A stretch of 64,000 nt of DNA from Coniochaeta sp. PMI_546 (lineage: Eukaryota; Ascomycota; Sordariomycetes; Coniochaetales; Coniochaetaceae), in the NCBI GenBank assembly GCA_021432605.1, contig MU271150.1, positions 434,001-498,000 of the forward strand, written 5' to 3'. The notes beneath the pieces were generated by a model. It was not told the DNA's origin, ran no database searches, and saw only the letters and a list, made by a program, of their open reading frames with translations. This document shows, piece after piece, positions 44,975 through 56,114 of the stretch. Each line of letters begins with the position of its first letter. The first letter of the stretch is position 1. The translations under genes and the position numbers were made by a program.

Positions 44975-45718
44975 TCATACCAGTTCCGCATCGCCCTTCT
45001 CAACCAGCGGTTTGGCATCTGACCAGCGCAGGATGAGTATTGACCCGTCTCTGCCCTCAAGCGCACCGTCGGCGTCGATGCCTCGGCTCTCGACCATGGT
45101 ATCTCGCAGCAGGCGCACGAACACGGCAGAGTCGAGGTCTGGGGAGTCGATCATGTTGATGTTGGCCGAAGCGTCGTTCAGGTTTTGCAAGGGCGCTGGA
45201 AAGGAGGCGAGGAAGGAGGAGAGGTAGTGGTTGTGGAGGAGCGCCTGGTGTCGCGTTGCGTAGGCGAGTTCGAGCTCGGAGAGACGTGATCGGAGAGCGT
45301 CTGTAGACAGGTAATGCAAAGTGTACTTGTCGATCTAGACGTGTAAAACGAGGGTGTCAGTCGCATGTGTAGATACAAATCTCGTGTGTCATTGATAGGT
45401 GCGAGGCGGTACCTTTGCGATCCGCGCACGGAGGTAACTTCTCACGAGATACCTGTATCTTTCCAACTCGGTCTGGATGACTATGAGAGCAAAGTTGGTC
45501 TTTGGATCCATGTCGCCCGTCATCTCCTCGACCTTCTCGATCTGGGCTTTTATCCGGTCGTTGATACGTTCGAAGAGGCCGTCGGGAGGCCATCGGAGCA
45601 GTTCCGGAGCAGACCTTTCGGCTACCCAGGCACGCGTCAGGGCCTGGAGATCGCGCGTCTCTTGGGGTACCGCGTCTGCGATCGGGTCGACCTCGCGGAG
45701 GATGTCGTCGATGTCCAT
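44975..45718 (-). CDS. SLD5: GINS complex subunit Sld5
   Basis: Two exons, 45718-45413 and 45334-44975 (78-nt intron); 221 residues. Sld5 is one of four GINS subunits that, with Cdc45 and Mcm2-7, form the replicative CMG helicase in the nucleus. The N-terminal A-domain starts [19 protein letters not shown] and includes the family block [28 protein letters not shown], continuing across the splice as IDKYTLHYL. The C-terminal B-domain ends [12 protein letters not shown]...[21 protein letters not shown]. Length equals the usual ~220-290 residues. The donor GTACCG is weak, but the junction AK-IDKY exactly restores the conserved helix. Confidence 0.94.
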
Positions 45719-47107
45719 GGCGAGAAAATAGAAGTGCTGGTGTCTCTACACTGTAGGAGAATATACGTGGGTTGTCTATCACAGTAAAGCCAATGGGCAA
45801 ATCTTACTCAGCACTTGGTATTCTAATATTGTAGACGTCTACTATGCGTGTAGACTCTGTATAACGGATCGGAGTGAGCCCTGAAAGCTTCACTGTCGAG
45901 TCCAGCAGGGGCCGTGCTCTCCCGTGGTGGGGTCCCGCTGTGCAGAGCCTAAGGTAGGTAGTGGAGATGGGTCAATCGGCGTCCGATCTTTTTTAACTTT
46001 CAGGGTCTCTTCTCATTCCAACATCCACGTTGTTTCTTTTTTTTTTTTTTTTTTTTTTTGGTTCGGTTCAGGGTTCAGGAACAGAGTGTTGAGCTGACGA
46101 CTCTCATGGGGCCGTTGACGACTGTACGAGTCTATCTGGGTAGCTTGACTCGTATTGAGCCTGGCAAGCCTTGATTCCTTTCCGCTGTTCTTTGTTCGAC
46201 CTGGATGTTTCTGGCCTAGGTCAGTTACGATGATACACTGGAGCTCGCGATTACGCAGCCCGAGGAATTTTCAAGCCATAGCAGTCATACGGAGGGGAAT
46301 ACCGATAGTGCTCACTCGGACAGCAGAGCCCTCTGTCAGACCTTACAACGTGCAGCACAACATCGACCTACGCTTACGCCTACTATGGTATTCTTATAAT
46401 ATAGTCTTTTAGTATGTGCCACACCCAATGCTACATCTATACATAGTACTGTATAACATTGGTTGGGGAGTGTAGGTCTCTTGGGCTGACAGGGAATATC
46501 CTGCGCAATAACCCTCCGTACACATGGCGGTACCTACTAGCAGCCCTGTCAGCTCGTATTGCTCCTTCCGGAAACAACGCTGTCCGTCCTGTCCGGCGAC
46601 ATCATTGGACCCTGGCGTCCATTGTTGTTGATCAGAGGGCAGAAACATGTCTGCCCTGCTTGCATGCTTCTCACATCATTCTCTTCAGCCCTTCTACACT
46701 ACCAGCTGCCTTATCCGTGCCAGGTCACGGCTGACCAGGTTTCCAACAAAAGAAAAGACTGCTGTTTCGTGTCTTGGCCACACAATCCTGACAATATGGC
46801 GACTCTCGGCCATTGTCGACTCGGTTTGATGCCAAGAGTCCCAGCGTAGCGTTCTATACTAGAGGTAGCCTAGCTAGACCCTCTCATACATACGATCATC
46901 ACTCATCACGAGCCACTGCAGCACTCACGCCAGTCCCGGCCAGGCCAGTCATCCCACCGCCAGCCACACTATCTAATTGGCTTGTGCTACGTCCGCCGAG
47001 TCCTTGATATTTTCTTCTCAATGAATGTCCTTGTTTAACTCGCATCATCTTTTTGCAGCTTTCTTTCCCCTCTGTTCAATCGTTACTGCTTGGGCAATGC
47101 TCCCGCC
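45719..47107. other. Divergent intergenic region
   Basis: Upstream of SLD5 (minus) and of the sensor-like gene (plus). Holds a 23-T homopolymer and a GGTACCTAC motif near 46531. No gene seen. Confidence 0.45.
46037..46059. repeat. Poly-T homopolymer (23 nt)
   Basis: Uninterrupted T run. It could be a poly(dT) promoter element or a short A-tail scar; nothing flanking supports a retroelement. Confidence 0.9.
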
Positions 47108-49029
47108 ATGTCGTTAACGTTAATTCCCAGTCGCAGCGGTCGCCGGTCTCAAAGCTGGGTCGTCGGCTTACTCGGCTGCCTTTTCATATTAGCCTGCCGT
47201 GTCTCGGCATCGTCCGAGACAGACACAGACGCAGACACTGCCGTTGCCGATGTCGCCGAGTCACCGTCATGGCAGGCAGCCGTCCACATCGCCGGCTTCA
47301 AACCACTATACGGCGTCCAGGAAAAGACCGTGACGCTGGATAAGCGCCAGAGCACCTGCTCCTCCAATGGCTCCAATTTCTGCTTCGGCGACAGCGTCAA
47401 CTTCTGTGCCACCTGTGGCATCTGCTGCGGATCGAGTTCGTCCGGCTACTGCTGCGCTGCCGACCAGATATGCTGCGGCACCGCTTGCTGTGCTTCCGGC
47501 CAGACCTGCACCAATGGCGAATGCTTCCTGCCACTGTTTGTGAACCGATCCTGTGTAAAACCCGTGATATGCATTCTAACTTCCCTGCTAGCGAGACGGT
47601 AATCGTAACGAGCGCAGCTCTGGTGACAGTATCTCACGTGGCCACGCAACTAGTGACCGTCGAGCAAGCTGTGGTCTCGACGTCCACCATCTTCTCCACG
47701 ACCGAGATCACAGTGTCGAGCGGAGGAACGCAAACAGACATTGTATATGTCACCGTCACGGCCGCGACCGCCGCCAAACGAGCGGCGGTCGTCGAAGTAC
47801 TCGAAGCCAGACACGAGCCCAGCCAAGACGGCCTATGGAACACCCTCAGCCTCTTCTACAGGCGCTTCTCCTTCCCCTGGACTTCCCCCGTCGGCCCTCA
47901 GCTGGCACAAATCCAGAGAAGAGCGCTCCGCGCCACCCAGGAACCCCTGGCAGCCATCTCCTCCTCAACAGTGATAACAACCAGCATCACCCGCACCAGC
48001 GACGTGACCTCCTTCGTCAGCTCCACAACCACCGTCCCGACCTCCTCCATAGTCCTCGTCACCGTCTTCCAGACCAAGACTCGCGTCCTCGACGCCCAGA
48101 CAACCATAACCACCACGTCAACCCTAACCGTGACCCCCAAGGCACCCACAACCGAGACCGTCACCAAGACCGCAACCAACCCCCCCTCCACCTCCAACAC
48201 CGACACCGCCCCCGGCTCCTCCGACACCTCCACCCCCGCCCCGTCCACGGGCTCCTCCTCATCCGGCCTGTCCACAGGCGCCATAGCCGGCATCGCAGGT
48301 GGCATAGGCGGCGCCGCCGTGCTCATCCTGGTCGCAGCCCTGCTCTGGTGGCTCCACCGCCGCCGCAACCGCGAGCCCCCGCACCAAGACCCCTCCTCCT
48401 ACCTAGAACCCTACATCCCGGACATGAGCTCCCCGATCCCCCCCGCGCGCACGGGGACCAGCCCCTCCAACAACCGCTTCGGCGCCAGCGCCCCGCACCA
48501 CGACGGAGCCATCATCGGCGCCGCCGCCGCCGGTGCCGTCGGAGCCAAGAACCTGGACCGCTACTCCAACATCTCGGGCGGGCCGGGGGGCAAGAAATCC
48601 GTCTCCCCCCGCCTGCCCAACATGCCCGAGGCTCCCGGGGGGGAAGTCTACGAGGCCGACGGCACGAGCCGGGTGGCGGCCCCGCCGCCGCCGCAGGGGG
48701 GGGAGATATACGAGGCCGACAGCGGCTTGCCGCAGCGTCAGGCCGCCGGTGCCGGTGCCCGGACCACGCCGCCGTATCCCGTCGACGCGCGGGAGATGGA
48801 GGGGAGTCCCACCAGCCCCCACGCGGCGGCGGCGGCAGGGCAGGGGGGAGGACACCAGCGTAATGTTAGCGCGGCCAGTGCGGCGAGCAGCGGAGGTAGG
48901 TTTGGTGGTGCGGGGAGGGCGGAGGAGCTGGACGGCACGGGGTTCAGTCCCGTGTCTGAGGCGGATGGCACAGAGAGGTTGCGGAATACGAATCCTTATC
49001 GGAGTCCTGGGGCGTATAGGGATTTTTAA
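47108..49029 (+). CDS. Single-pass cell-surface sensor-like protein with Cys-rich head
   Basis: Two exons, 47108-47535 and 47592-49029 (56-nt intron, unusual donor GTTTGT, TTCTAAC branch); 621 residues. A hydrophobic leader (WVVGLLGCLFILACRVSA, about 19-36) precedes a region with a KR site and then a dense Cys head (CFGDSVNFCATCGICCG through CCASGQTCTNGEC, ending near residue 140). A long Ser/Thr-rich stalk follows, then one transmembrane segment (about 375-395, IAGGIGGAAVLILVAALLWW) with basic stop-transfer residues, and a ~220-residue cytosolic tail rich in Pro/Gly/Ala. The tail repeats acidic motifs GGEVYEAD, GGEIYEAD, EELDG, SEADG. The layout resembles WSC/Mid2-type stress sensors, but the head is not a WSC domain. 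Probably an O-mannosylated surface protein. Confidence 0.85.
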
Positions 49030-49942
49030 GGGGGGGAGGGTTCGAAGTCTGGTACCAATGTTACCAATGTTGTTTTCGGGACTTTCCAAGCGGCTCAGCC
49101 TTTTCTGGTTAGGCGTGGCGGAGTGGTGGTGGTTTTCTTATGTCTATTTTAATGTCCTCTAATCATGGGTTCCTGTCTAAAGGTATTTTTACGGTAGTGA
49201 TGGCGTCGAGTGTTGCTATAGTTTTGTGCGGATACATGATATAGTTCCGGGCAACGGCATATAAGGGAGGCAAAGCGTGGGTTACGGCCTGAGTTCTTCG
49301 TGTAATGTTGACAGCAAGGCGCAGAGACATGTGCTGTAACTCGTGTGTATCTGGAGCGAACGAGTCATGCCCATGCAGTACGACAGCATGTGTATCCAAG
49401 ATCAGGGGGACAAGAGGACAGCTCTTCAGACGGCTGGACAACTTGTGCCATGCATTCATTTTATTTCTCCATGCCTATCTTGGAAAAAGCCCTAGTAAGG
49501 GAGTACAGCACCGCTGTGCTCTTGTGATATCTCCTGTACCACTGCACTCGTTCCTAGAGTGAGCTATCCAGATATACAAATGGCATAAGCAGAGCAAAAT
49601 TGAGCCCAACGTTAACTTCCAAGATCATAAGCTCTTTCAATGTCAGCCATATCAGCCAACATACGAGAGCAGTCCCAACCCGCTCATAAGAGGAGCACAA
49701 ACACATCGCAAAGCCAATTCCACCATTCCACTCGCCTAGCAGAGTGCTGTGACTGATCATCACTGCCCCAGAGTCTCACCCCCCATCCTAGCCAGCACAG
49801 CCAAGCTCTCCCCAGCCAGCCTCATAAACCTCCCCCTCCTCAGCGCGCCCCACGCCAGGCGTGGTGGTTCCGCGCCCCAAGCCCTCGCCCTCGCCCTCGC
49901 CCTCGTCCTGGCCCTCAAATCGGATCCCCGGCGGCAACCCTC
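49030..49942. other. Convergent intergenic
   Basis: 0.9 kb of 3' regions. Short frames only; repeated CTCGCC units at 49882-49910 are a small tandem repeat. Confidence 0.45.
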
Positions 49943-51427
49943 CTACTTCCCCGCCTTCTTCCTCTTCTCGGTGCAGACGGGGCAGTACCACGTCCCGTTG
50001 GGCTCGCTCTTGAGCCCCACGCAGTCCCAGTGGAACCACTCAAAGGGACAGTCCGCGTTGTCGCACGCGACCATATCGCCGAAGCTGACATTCTGGCAGA
50101 GGCAGTACTTCTTGTCGTCCCCGGCCTCGTCGTCCTCCACGTCCATGGCGTCCTCGTCCTCGTCGTTGTTCGCCGCGGCTGCGGAGGAGGAAGCAGCGTC
50201 CGGTCCCTTGCGGTCCTTGGGCGTCGTCGGGTGGTGTCGGTGCGGCGGCTTGGGGGGGTTGCGCTCGTGGCCGTGCGCGTGCTCTTCCTTGTTGGATCCC
50301 CCCGACGGGGCGCGCGCGGCCGGAGTGCCCCGCCCGCCCGTGCGGGCGTCCGACTCGTCGGCGCTGCCGGACTCGGCCTCTGACAGCTCGCTGTCGGCGT
50401 TGGAGGAGGGGCTGTTCTTGGCGACGCGCTTGACGCGGGAGAGGCCGGACTTGGTGGTCGCGCCGCCGCCGGGGGCCGGGGTGCCCTTCTTGCGGCCGGG
50501 CCCGCCGGACGGTGTGCTCGACTTGCGCACGGAGCCGACGCCGCTGGCCTTACTAGATGCGCGCGGGCCGGCGCTGCCGGCGCGCTGGACGCCGCCGGTG
50601 GTGGCGGCGGTGTGGTGCTGGTTCGTGGCTTTCGGCGTGCCCGGTCCGAGGGACGAGTGCCGTGCCAGGCCGCTCGACTGGGTCGGGGCGTTGCCGAGGC
50701 CGGTGTTGGAGCGAGGGCCGCGCTTGGGGACGCCGCTGCCGGGGCCGGCGGAGTTCTCGCGCTCCTTGCGGTTCAGAATCATGCTGGCTGCCGGTGTTGC
50801 GGGTGCCGAAGCCGATATCTGATGTTGGGTCTGTGCGCCTCGGACTTGGGGATTTGCGGCTCGAAGGGCTGCCTGGGAGGCGCCGTTGGGGATGGCGGTG
50901 AGGGCGTTCGTTATTGGGTTGGTTGCGGTGGTCGCTGACCGGGCTGATGATGGCTGTGTCTGGTTTGCGGCGCTCGGTCGCAGTAATGAGGGCAGCTCGT
51001 CTGGATCGGTGAAGCCGGGCTCGCCTCTGTCGTAGAGCATCTTGATCTGAACGTCGAGGTTCCGCAGGTGCTTGTCCATGATGTACTGCAGCTTCTGCGT
51101 CAGGGCAATCTTCTCGTTGGCCAGCTTCTCGGCCTTTGTGAAGTTCTCTCGTATGGTCTGCCTGTAGCCCTCCTCTTTAGGGAACGGCTCGTGACTGCCA
51201 TTCGCCTTGATGAACTTTTGTATCCTCGCATCGCGCTCCTCGATGGTCTTGACGCACTCGTTGTAGATGCGGTCCTTCTCCGTGATCTCCTCCTGGATGA
51301 AGCGGATCTCTTCGGGTAGGTTCTGGACGCGGTTGATCCACTCGTCGAGGATCAGAGCCGGGTCGAGGATCTCGCCGCCGGGCGGCATCCTCCTGACGAA
51401 GTCGATGGACAGGTCGTCCCTAGGCAT
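49943..51427 (-). CDS. YNG2: ING-family PHD-finger protein (Yng2-like, NuA4)
   Basis: Intronless, 494 residues from the ATG at 51427. The N-terminal ING domain is a long coiled helix pair ([20 protein letters not shown], then [20 protein letters not shown], ending [19 protein letters not shown], about residues 23-150). A ~270-residue disordered, Ser/Gly/Ala-rich linker follows, with acidic [17 protein letters not shown]. The C-terminal PHD finger has the Cys4-His-Cys3 order: [34 protein letters not shown]. The [19 protein letters not shown] pattern is closest to Yng2, the H3K4me3 reader of the NuA4 acetyltransferase, rather than Pho23 of Rpd3L. A Lys-rich end (EKRKKAGK) is also as in Yng2. 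Divergent from HOS2. Confidence 0.9.
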   Translation of the reverse strand: MPRDDLSIDFVRRMPPGGEILDPALILDEWINRVQNLPEEIRFIQEEITEKDRIYNECVKTIEERDARIQKFIKANGSHEPFPKEEGYRQTIRENFTKAEKLANEKIALTQKLQYIMDKHLRNLDVQIKMLYDRGEPGFTDPDELPSLLRPSAANQTQPSSARSATTATNPITNALTAIPNGASQAALRAANPQVRGAQTQHQISASAPATPAASMILNRKERENSAGPGSGVPKRGPRSNTGLGNAPTQSSGLARHSSLGPGTPKATNQHHTAATTGGVQRAGSAGPRASSKASGVGSVRKSSTPSGGPGRKKGTPAPGGGATTKSGLSRVKRVAKNSPSSNADSELSEAESGSADESDARTGGRGTPAARAPSGGSNKEEHAHGHERNPPKPPHRHHPTTPKDRKGPDAASSSAAAANNDEDEDAMDVEDDEAGDDKKYCLCQNVSFGDMVACDNADCPFEWFHWDCVGLKSEPNGTWYCPVCTEKRKKAGK

Positions 51428-52789
51428 GGCTGTTAACACCAGATGCGTCGAGCGGCAGGGAGCCAACGCGCTGCTGCCCGCGCTCGGAAGACAGAGGAGA
51501 GAGAGAGACACAGGTGGAGATATGTGCAAACAATGCTGCGCAGTGAACTAAATATCACAGGCAAAGGATGACTGTGGTTCGTCTGCGCATGTAAAGAGCG
51601 ACACTTCGCAGAGGTCTATACGAGCACGATCTCTATGCCAGGCGCAAAAGCAAAGACGTGGAGTGGCACAGTCTTGAAAGCATGAGAGGTTAAGGAACGC
51701 AGGCGGGACGTGCTGATGATCCGACGAGTGTCCGCCGGCATGTGAGAAGGAACAGAGAAGTCCAAGCAAGAAAGCACGGCAGAAGGGAAAGCAGGATGTA
51801 TGTGTGTTATGTGAGTGTGATAGGTGTGAATATCGCGGCCCGTCTGGGTGGTCGGCGTTTGATGTAGTATGTAGTAGTCTCTCGCGTGGTGTGTCTCTCT
51901 CTCCAGATTCGCGATGCGCTCACCTCACGATTGGGTGCTTGATGCTGGTGTCAGATGCAGGTCAATCCATCGACAAGACAGCTGGGCAACGACCTGAATA
52001 AGCCAAGCCCCTGCACCACTTGTTGCTCCGTAATGGAAACCCCGACTGCGGACTGTGGACTGTGGAATAGTGTGGATGTCGGGGGTGGCAGATGCGCGGA
52101 TATTAATCGCGTTGTTTGCCTGCTGGTGGAGGCAGTGGGAGGCGGACGGCGAGGTACCTTGTTGCTTGACAGCCCGAGGTACACACGTTCAACACGCCTG
52201 ACACGGTCTCACCTCCGGGATTCCAGGATTTCTATCGATTAAATTTTATCGATAAATCGCCGCCCTTGCAGCGACTGGTTGCAGTGGTCGGTGCAGTGGT
52301 TTGCAGTTGGCAAAAATGCACGGCCGGGGTCGAGATTCTTCTCGGGGCGAGAATCCAGTACGTACCACCGCAGCCACAGCAGACTAGACTCATTTGGGGT
52401 TAGTCGGTCAAAACGCCCCGTTCTCACGGATCCGTCTGAGTTGACGGTTTGTCTAACCGTATCAAGACTAGTTTCATCCGATACGTACCTTCAGGTACCT
52501 TGAAGTGCCACCGGCGGCGATTTCAGACATTGAACTCACTCATCTCCATATCTCAAACCTCATCTATATTTCCACCAGATTTGACAGATTACGACCGCTA
52601 TATGAGATTCTAGACCTCGGATCACCCGTAGCTTGCTGCTTTTCTATCGAGAGATCCTGTTTTGATCGTCAAAGACACGGGAGTCTGACCCGCGCCAACC
52701 TCAAGTGAGGTTGCGCCTCATCACAAACACACTACCTTACTCACACGAAGACGGTACTTCCTCACGAGTACCACCCAGACTCTCAAAGG
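51428..52789. other. Divergent promoter region between ING gene and HOS2
   Basis: 1.36 kb shared by two chromatin genes. GGTACCTT motifs lie at 52153-52160 and 52494-52501, the latter about 290 bp before the HOS2 start. ATCGAT palindrome-rich segment near 52230-52255. No gene seen. Confidence 0.5.
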
Positions 52790-54286
52790 ATGGACATCGA
52801 GGCATACAGATACAAGCCGCCAAAACCAAACTACCTCCCTCACAATGTCGACATGGACCCGCCCCTGGTCGAGGAGTACAACATCCCCCTCGATCGCCCC
52901 TCCGACCTGGAGAACGCCACCTTCTTCAACAAGATCAAGCGCGCCGCCCAGACCTACGGCATCACCAGGCCAAAAGGCTACAACGTCTCCTTCCACACCA
53001 ACCCGGAGATGGAGAAGCACCACTTCGGCCAGACCCATCCCATGAAGCCCTGGCGCCTCACCCTGACCAAGAGCCTGGTCATGTCCTACGGCATGTCCTT
53101 CGCCATGGACAACTACATCGCCCGCACCGCCACCTACGAAGAGCTCGAGTCCTTCCACTCCTCGGACTACCTCGACTACCTGGCCACCACGCCCGCCGAC
53201 GACACGCCGCGCGACGACTACGACAACCCGGACAGGCCCGTGAGGTTCAACCTGGGAGGCAGCGATTGCCCTCTCTTCCAGGGCCTGTACGACTACTGCT
53301 CCATGTCCGCCGGCGGCTCCATGGACGCCGCCCGCAAGATCTGCTCCAAGCAGTCCGACATCGCCATCGCCTGGGGCGGCGGCCTGCACCACGCCAAGCG
53401 CTCCGAGGCCTCGGGCTTCTGCTACATCAACGACATCGTGCTGGCCATCCTGCAGCTGCTCCGCTGCTTCCCGCGCGTGCTCTACATCGACATCGACGTC
53501 CACCACGGCGACGGCGTCGAGGAGGCCTTCTTCTCCACCGACCGCGTCATGACCGTCTCCTTCCACAAGTACCAGCCCGAGGTCTTCTTCCCCGGCACCG
53601 GCGGCCTGGACGACAACGGGCCCAAGTCCGAGCACAACCCGGGCGCCCACCACGCCATCAACATCCCCCTCAACGACGGCATCACGGACGAGCAGTACGA
53701 GCACCTCTTCCAGACCGTCATAGGCCAGGTGAACGAGCGCTTCCGGCCCTCCGCCATCGCCCTGCAGTGCGGCGCCGACTCCCTGGCCGGCGACCGGCTC
53801 GGCCGCTTCAACCTGCAGGTCCAGGGCCACGCCGCCTGCGTGGCCTTCTGCAAGAAGCTCGGCCTGCCCATGATCATGTTCGGCGGCGGCGGCTACACGC
53901 CCCGCAACGTCGCCCGCGCCTGGGCCTTCGAGACCTCCATCGCCATCGACTGCCAGGACAAGATCGACCCCGTCATCCCCCCGCACACCCCCTGGCGCGA
54001 CCACTTCCAGCACGACGCCGCCCTCTTCCCCACCCTCGAGCAGATCCTCGGCGAGCCGCGCAACAACAAGAACACCGCCAAGCGCCTGCAGGAGATCGTC
54101 GCTCATGTCGGCGAGCAGCTGCGCTTCGTCAACATCGCCCCCAGCGTGCAGTACCAGGTCATCCCGCCCGACCTGGCGGGCATCAGGGACGAGGTCGAGG
54201 AGCGGCTGAAGGAGGAGAGTGAGGCCAAGGATGAGAATCTGAGGAGGGTGAGGGAGGAGGGTGTTGGGGTTGCGATGGAGTTCTGA
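52790..54286 (+). CDS. HOS2: Class I histone deacetylase Hos2
   Basis: Intronless, 498 residues. Zn-dependent deacetylase of the Rpd3/Hda1 superfamily. The residues of the active site are all present: WGGGLHHAKRSEASGFCYIN (His pair near 201), YIDIDVHHGDGVEEAF (zinc ligands Asp and His near 233-238), QCGADSLAGDRLGRFNL (zinc Asp) and FGGGGYTPRN with the transition-state Tyr. HPMKPWRLTLTKSLVMSYG and the short C-terminal tail ending VGVAMEF match Hos2, not Rpd3, which has a long acidic tail. In yeast, Hos2 is the catalytic subunit of the Set3 complex, deacetylating H3/H4 over active genes. Strong codon bias to C-ending codons. Shares its upstream region with the Yng2-like gene. Confidence 0.95.
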   Translation: MDIEAYRYKPPKPNYLPHNVDMDPPLVEEYNIPLDRPSDLENATFFNKIKRAAQTYGITRPKGYNVSFHTNPEMEKHHFGQTHPMKPWRLTLTKSLVMSYGMSFAMDNYIARTATYEELESFHSSDYLDYLATTPADDTPRDDYDNPDRPVRFNLGGSDCPLFQGLYDYCSMSAGGSMDAARKICSKQSDIAIAWGGGLHHAKRSEASGFCYINDIVLAILQLLRCFPRVLYIDIDVHHGDGVEEAFFSTDRVMTVSFHKYQPEVFFPGTGGLDDNGPKSEHNPGAHHAINIPLNDGITDEQYEHLFQTVIGQVNERFRPSAIALQCGADSLAGDRLGRFNLQVQGHAACVAFCKKLGLPMIMFGGGGYTPRNVARAWAFETSIAIDCQDKIDPVIPPHTPWRDHFQHDAALFPTLEQILGEPRNNKNTAKRLQEIVAHVGEQLRFVNIAPSVQYQVIPPDLAGIRDEVEERLKEESEAKDENLRRVREEGVGVAMEF

Positions 54287-54727
54287 AATTGTGCGTCAAC
54301 GTGTTGGGATGGTTGTATGAGGGAGAGCAAAAGAAAAGGTCCAGGATTGGTAAATAGGGATTTGTGTAATTGTATGCTTTGTTCAGACAGATGGAGGACG
54401 GGGATGTCTCGGCGTATGTTAGGAGTTGTGTGATATCAGTGTCAATATGGCAATGGGTCTTATTTGCTTTGGAGATATAAATGTAGAATCAAGTCTGCCC
54501 ATGTCTACCAACTCGTCTACCAAGACTAAACAACAAGCATACGCTTCCAACCAAAACCCTACGTGCGAACTCCAATAGACAGCTGCTGGACTCGCTAGCA
54601 AAAAAAAAAAGAGTAGAATACTGCTCGCTCAGTCATATAACTCATCAGACACTCACCCCCTCCCCTTGTCATCCACCCTCTCACTCTCAGTCACCCCTTG
54701 CTCCCTTCCCACCACCTCTCAACCTCT
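54287..54727. other. Convergent intergenic
   Basis: 441 bp of 3' regions with a pyrimidine-rich stretch near 54650-54730 and A11 at 54601-54611. Nothing else. Confidence 0.5.
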
Positions 54728-56075
54728 CTAATGCCCAAACTCCAGATGCGGCACAATGACAGGCCCATACTTGGTCGTCCCCCCAAACCCACCGTCGCCC
54801 TGCACCACAAAGTCCACCGCCAGACTCAGCTTGCTCAGCTCCGCACTCTTTCCACCCCCACTACCACTATGCACACTCCCCGCATACCCGGGCCCCAGCG
54901 TCCCGCCCGCCGCCGACCCTCCACCCATCCCCTCCGGGTCGTAGGCCACGATCGCCACGTAGTTCCTGCGGTTCATCAGCTTCTTGTACTCCCTCGCGTT
55001 GCCGCTGGCCTCCGTGTGGAAGATCTCCATCATGTCCTCCTTGGTGTCCGACACCTCGTGGGTGGACTTCTGCCCGTTCTGCGGCACGTAGAGCAGCTTG
55101 TTGTTGTGCAGCAGCTTGATGATCATCTGCCCCGCGGGGGCCGCCACCACGGGCGAGGTGATGATCTGGTACATGGTCTTGTGGTCCGACGGGTGCGTCG
55201 GGTCGTGGACCAGGCCTGCGCCGGCGGCGTTTACGTCTGTCCAGCTCGTTAGTTTCTCTGCCTCAAGAGGGAAGAGAGACGCAAGATTGAAAGTGCAAAG
55301 AGTAAAGAAGAAAAAAGAAGAAAAAAAAGAAAACTCACCCCCAGACAAGAACGTCATCCTCACGCCCTTCTGATGCGCGATCCCCTGCAGCGTGCGGATG
55401 AGGTACGTCCGCTCCAGATCCTTGCTCTCGTGCGTCCACAGGTCCTTCAGCTCCTCCGCAATGTCAAACTCGCCGAACTGGTTCAGCACGTTGCCCATCA
55501 GGCCCGACTTGCCGACCGCCTTCTTGACCGAGGTGAAGCCCTGGGCCACCACGTCCTTCCCGCCCACCACACCCGCCACGGACGAGGTGACCTTGCCGAG
55601 GATGTTGTACGTGGTGTTGACCGCCTTCTTGCCCGTGGCGAAGGTGTTGGCCAGCGTCTCCATGGCCTCGAGGCGCGGGTAGACGACGGGGACGGACACC
55701 ATCCAGATGCAGTGCTGGACGCTGGGCGGCAGGAGTGCGACCTTCGGGAAGATGCCCTGGTAGGTCGGCCCGGCCAGGACGCGGGACTGGGTGCGCTCCG
55801 ACCGGCAGTCCGGCCCGACCACGACGACGGCAGGGCCCAGGTACTTGACGAAGTGCCAGCCGGCGCCCGTGATGGTGAACAGGTCGAGGTCGGAGGAGAC
55901 GTTGCGCAGCATCTCGACCGTGGTGTGGTGCTGGAAGAGCAGGTACATCTCGATGGCGATGCGGCCGATGTTCTTGAAGATGGCCGACTGCTGCATGTAG
56001 TCCGGGTAGGAGCCGAAGCCGTCGAAGCTGGTGGCGCCCACTTGCATTAGTAGTCTGTCTTTCTCTCTCTCTCTC

Positions 56076-56114
<39 letters not shown>

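Noticed and set aside
46037-46059. Poly-T run as the tail of an inserted retroelement
   Set aside because: No target-site duplication or element body recognised beside it.
49882-49910. CTCGCC repeat as a CRISPR-like or functional array
   Set aside because: Simple hexamer tandem tract with no spacers; CRISPR is not expected in a fungal nucleus.
52721-54106. 461-codon minus-strand frame across HOS2
   Set aside because: Val/Gly/Asp-rich shadow of strongly C-biased codons; overlaps all catalytic motifs of the deacetylase.
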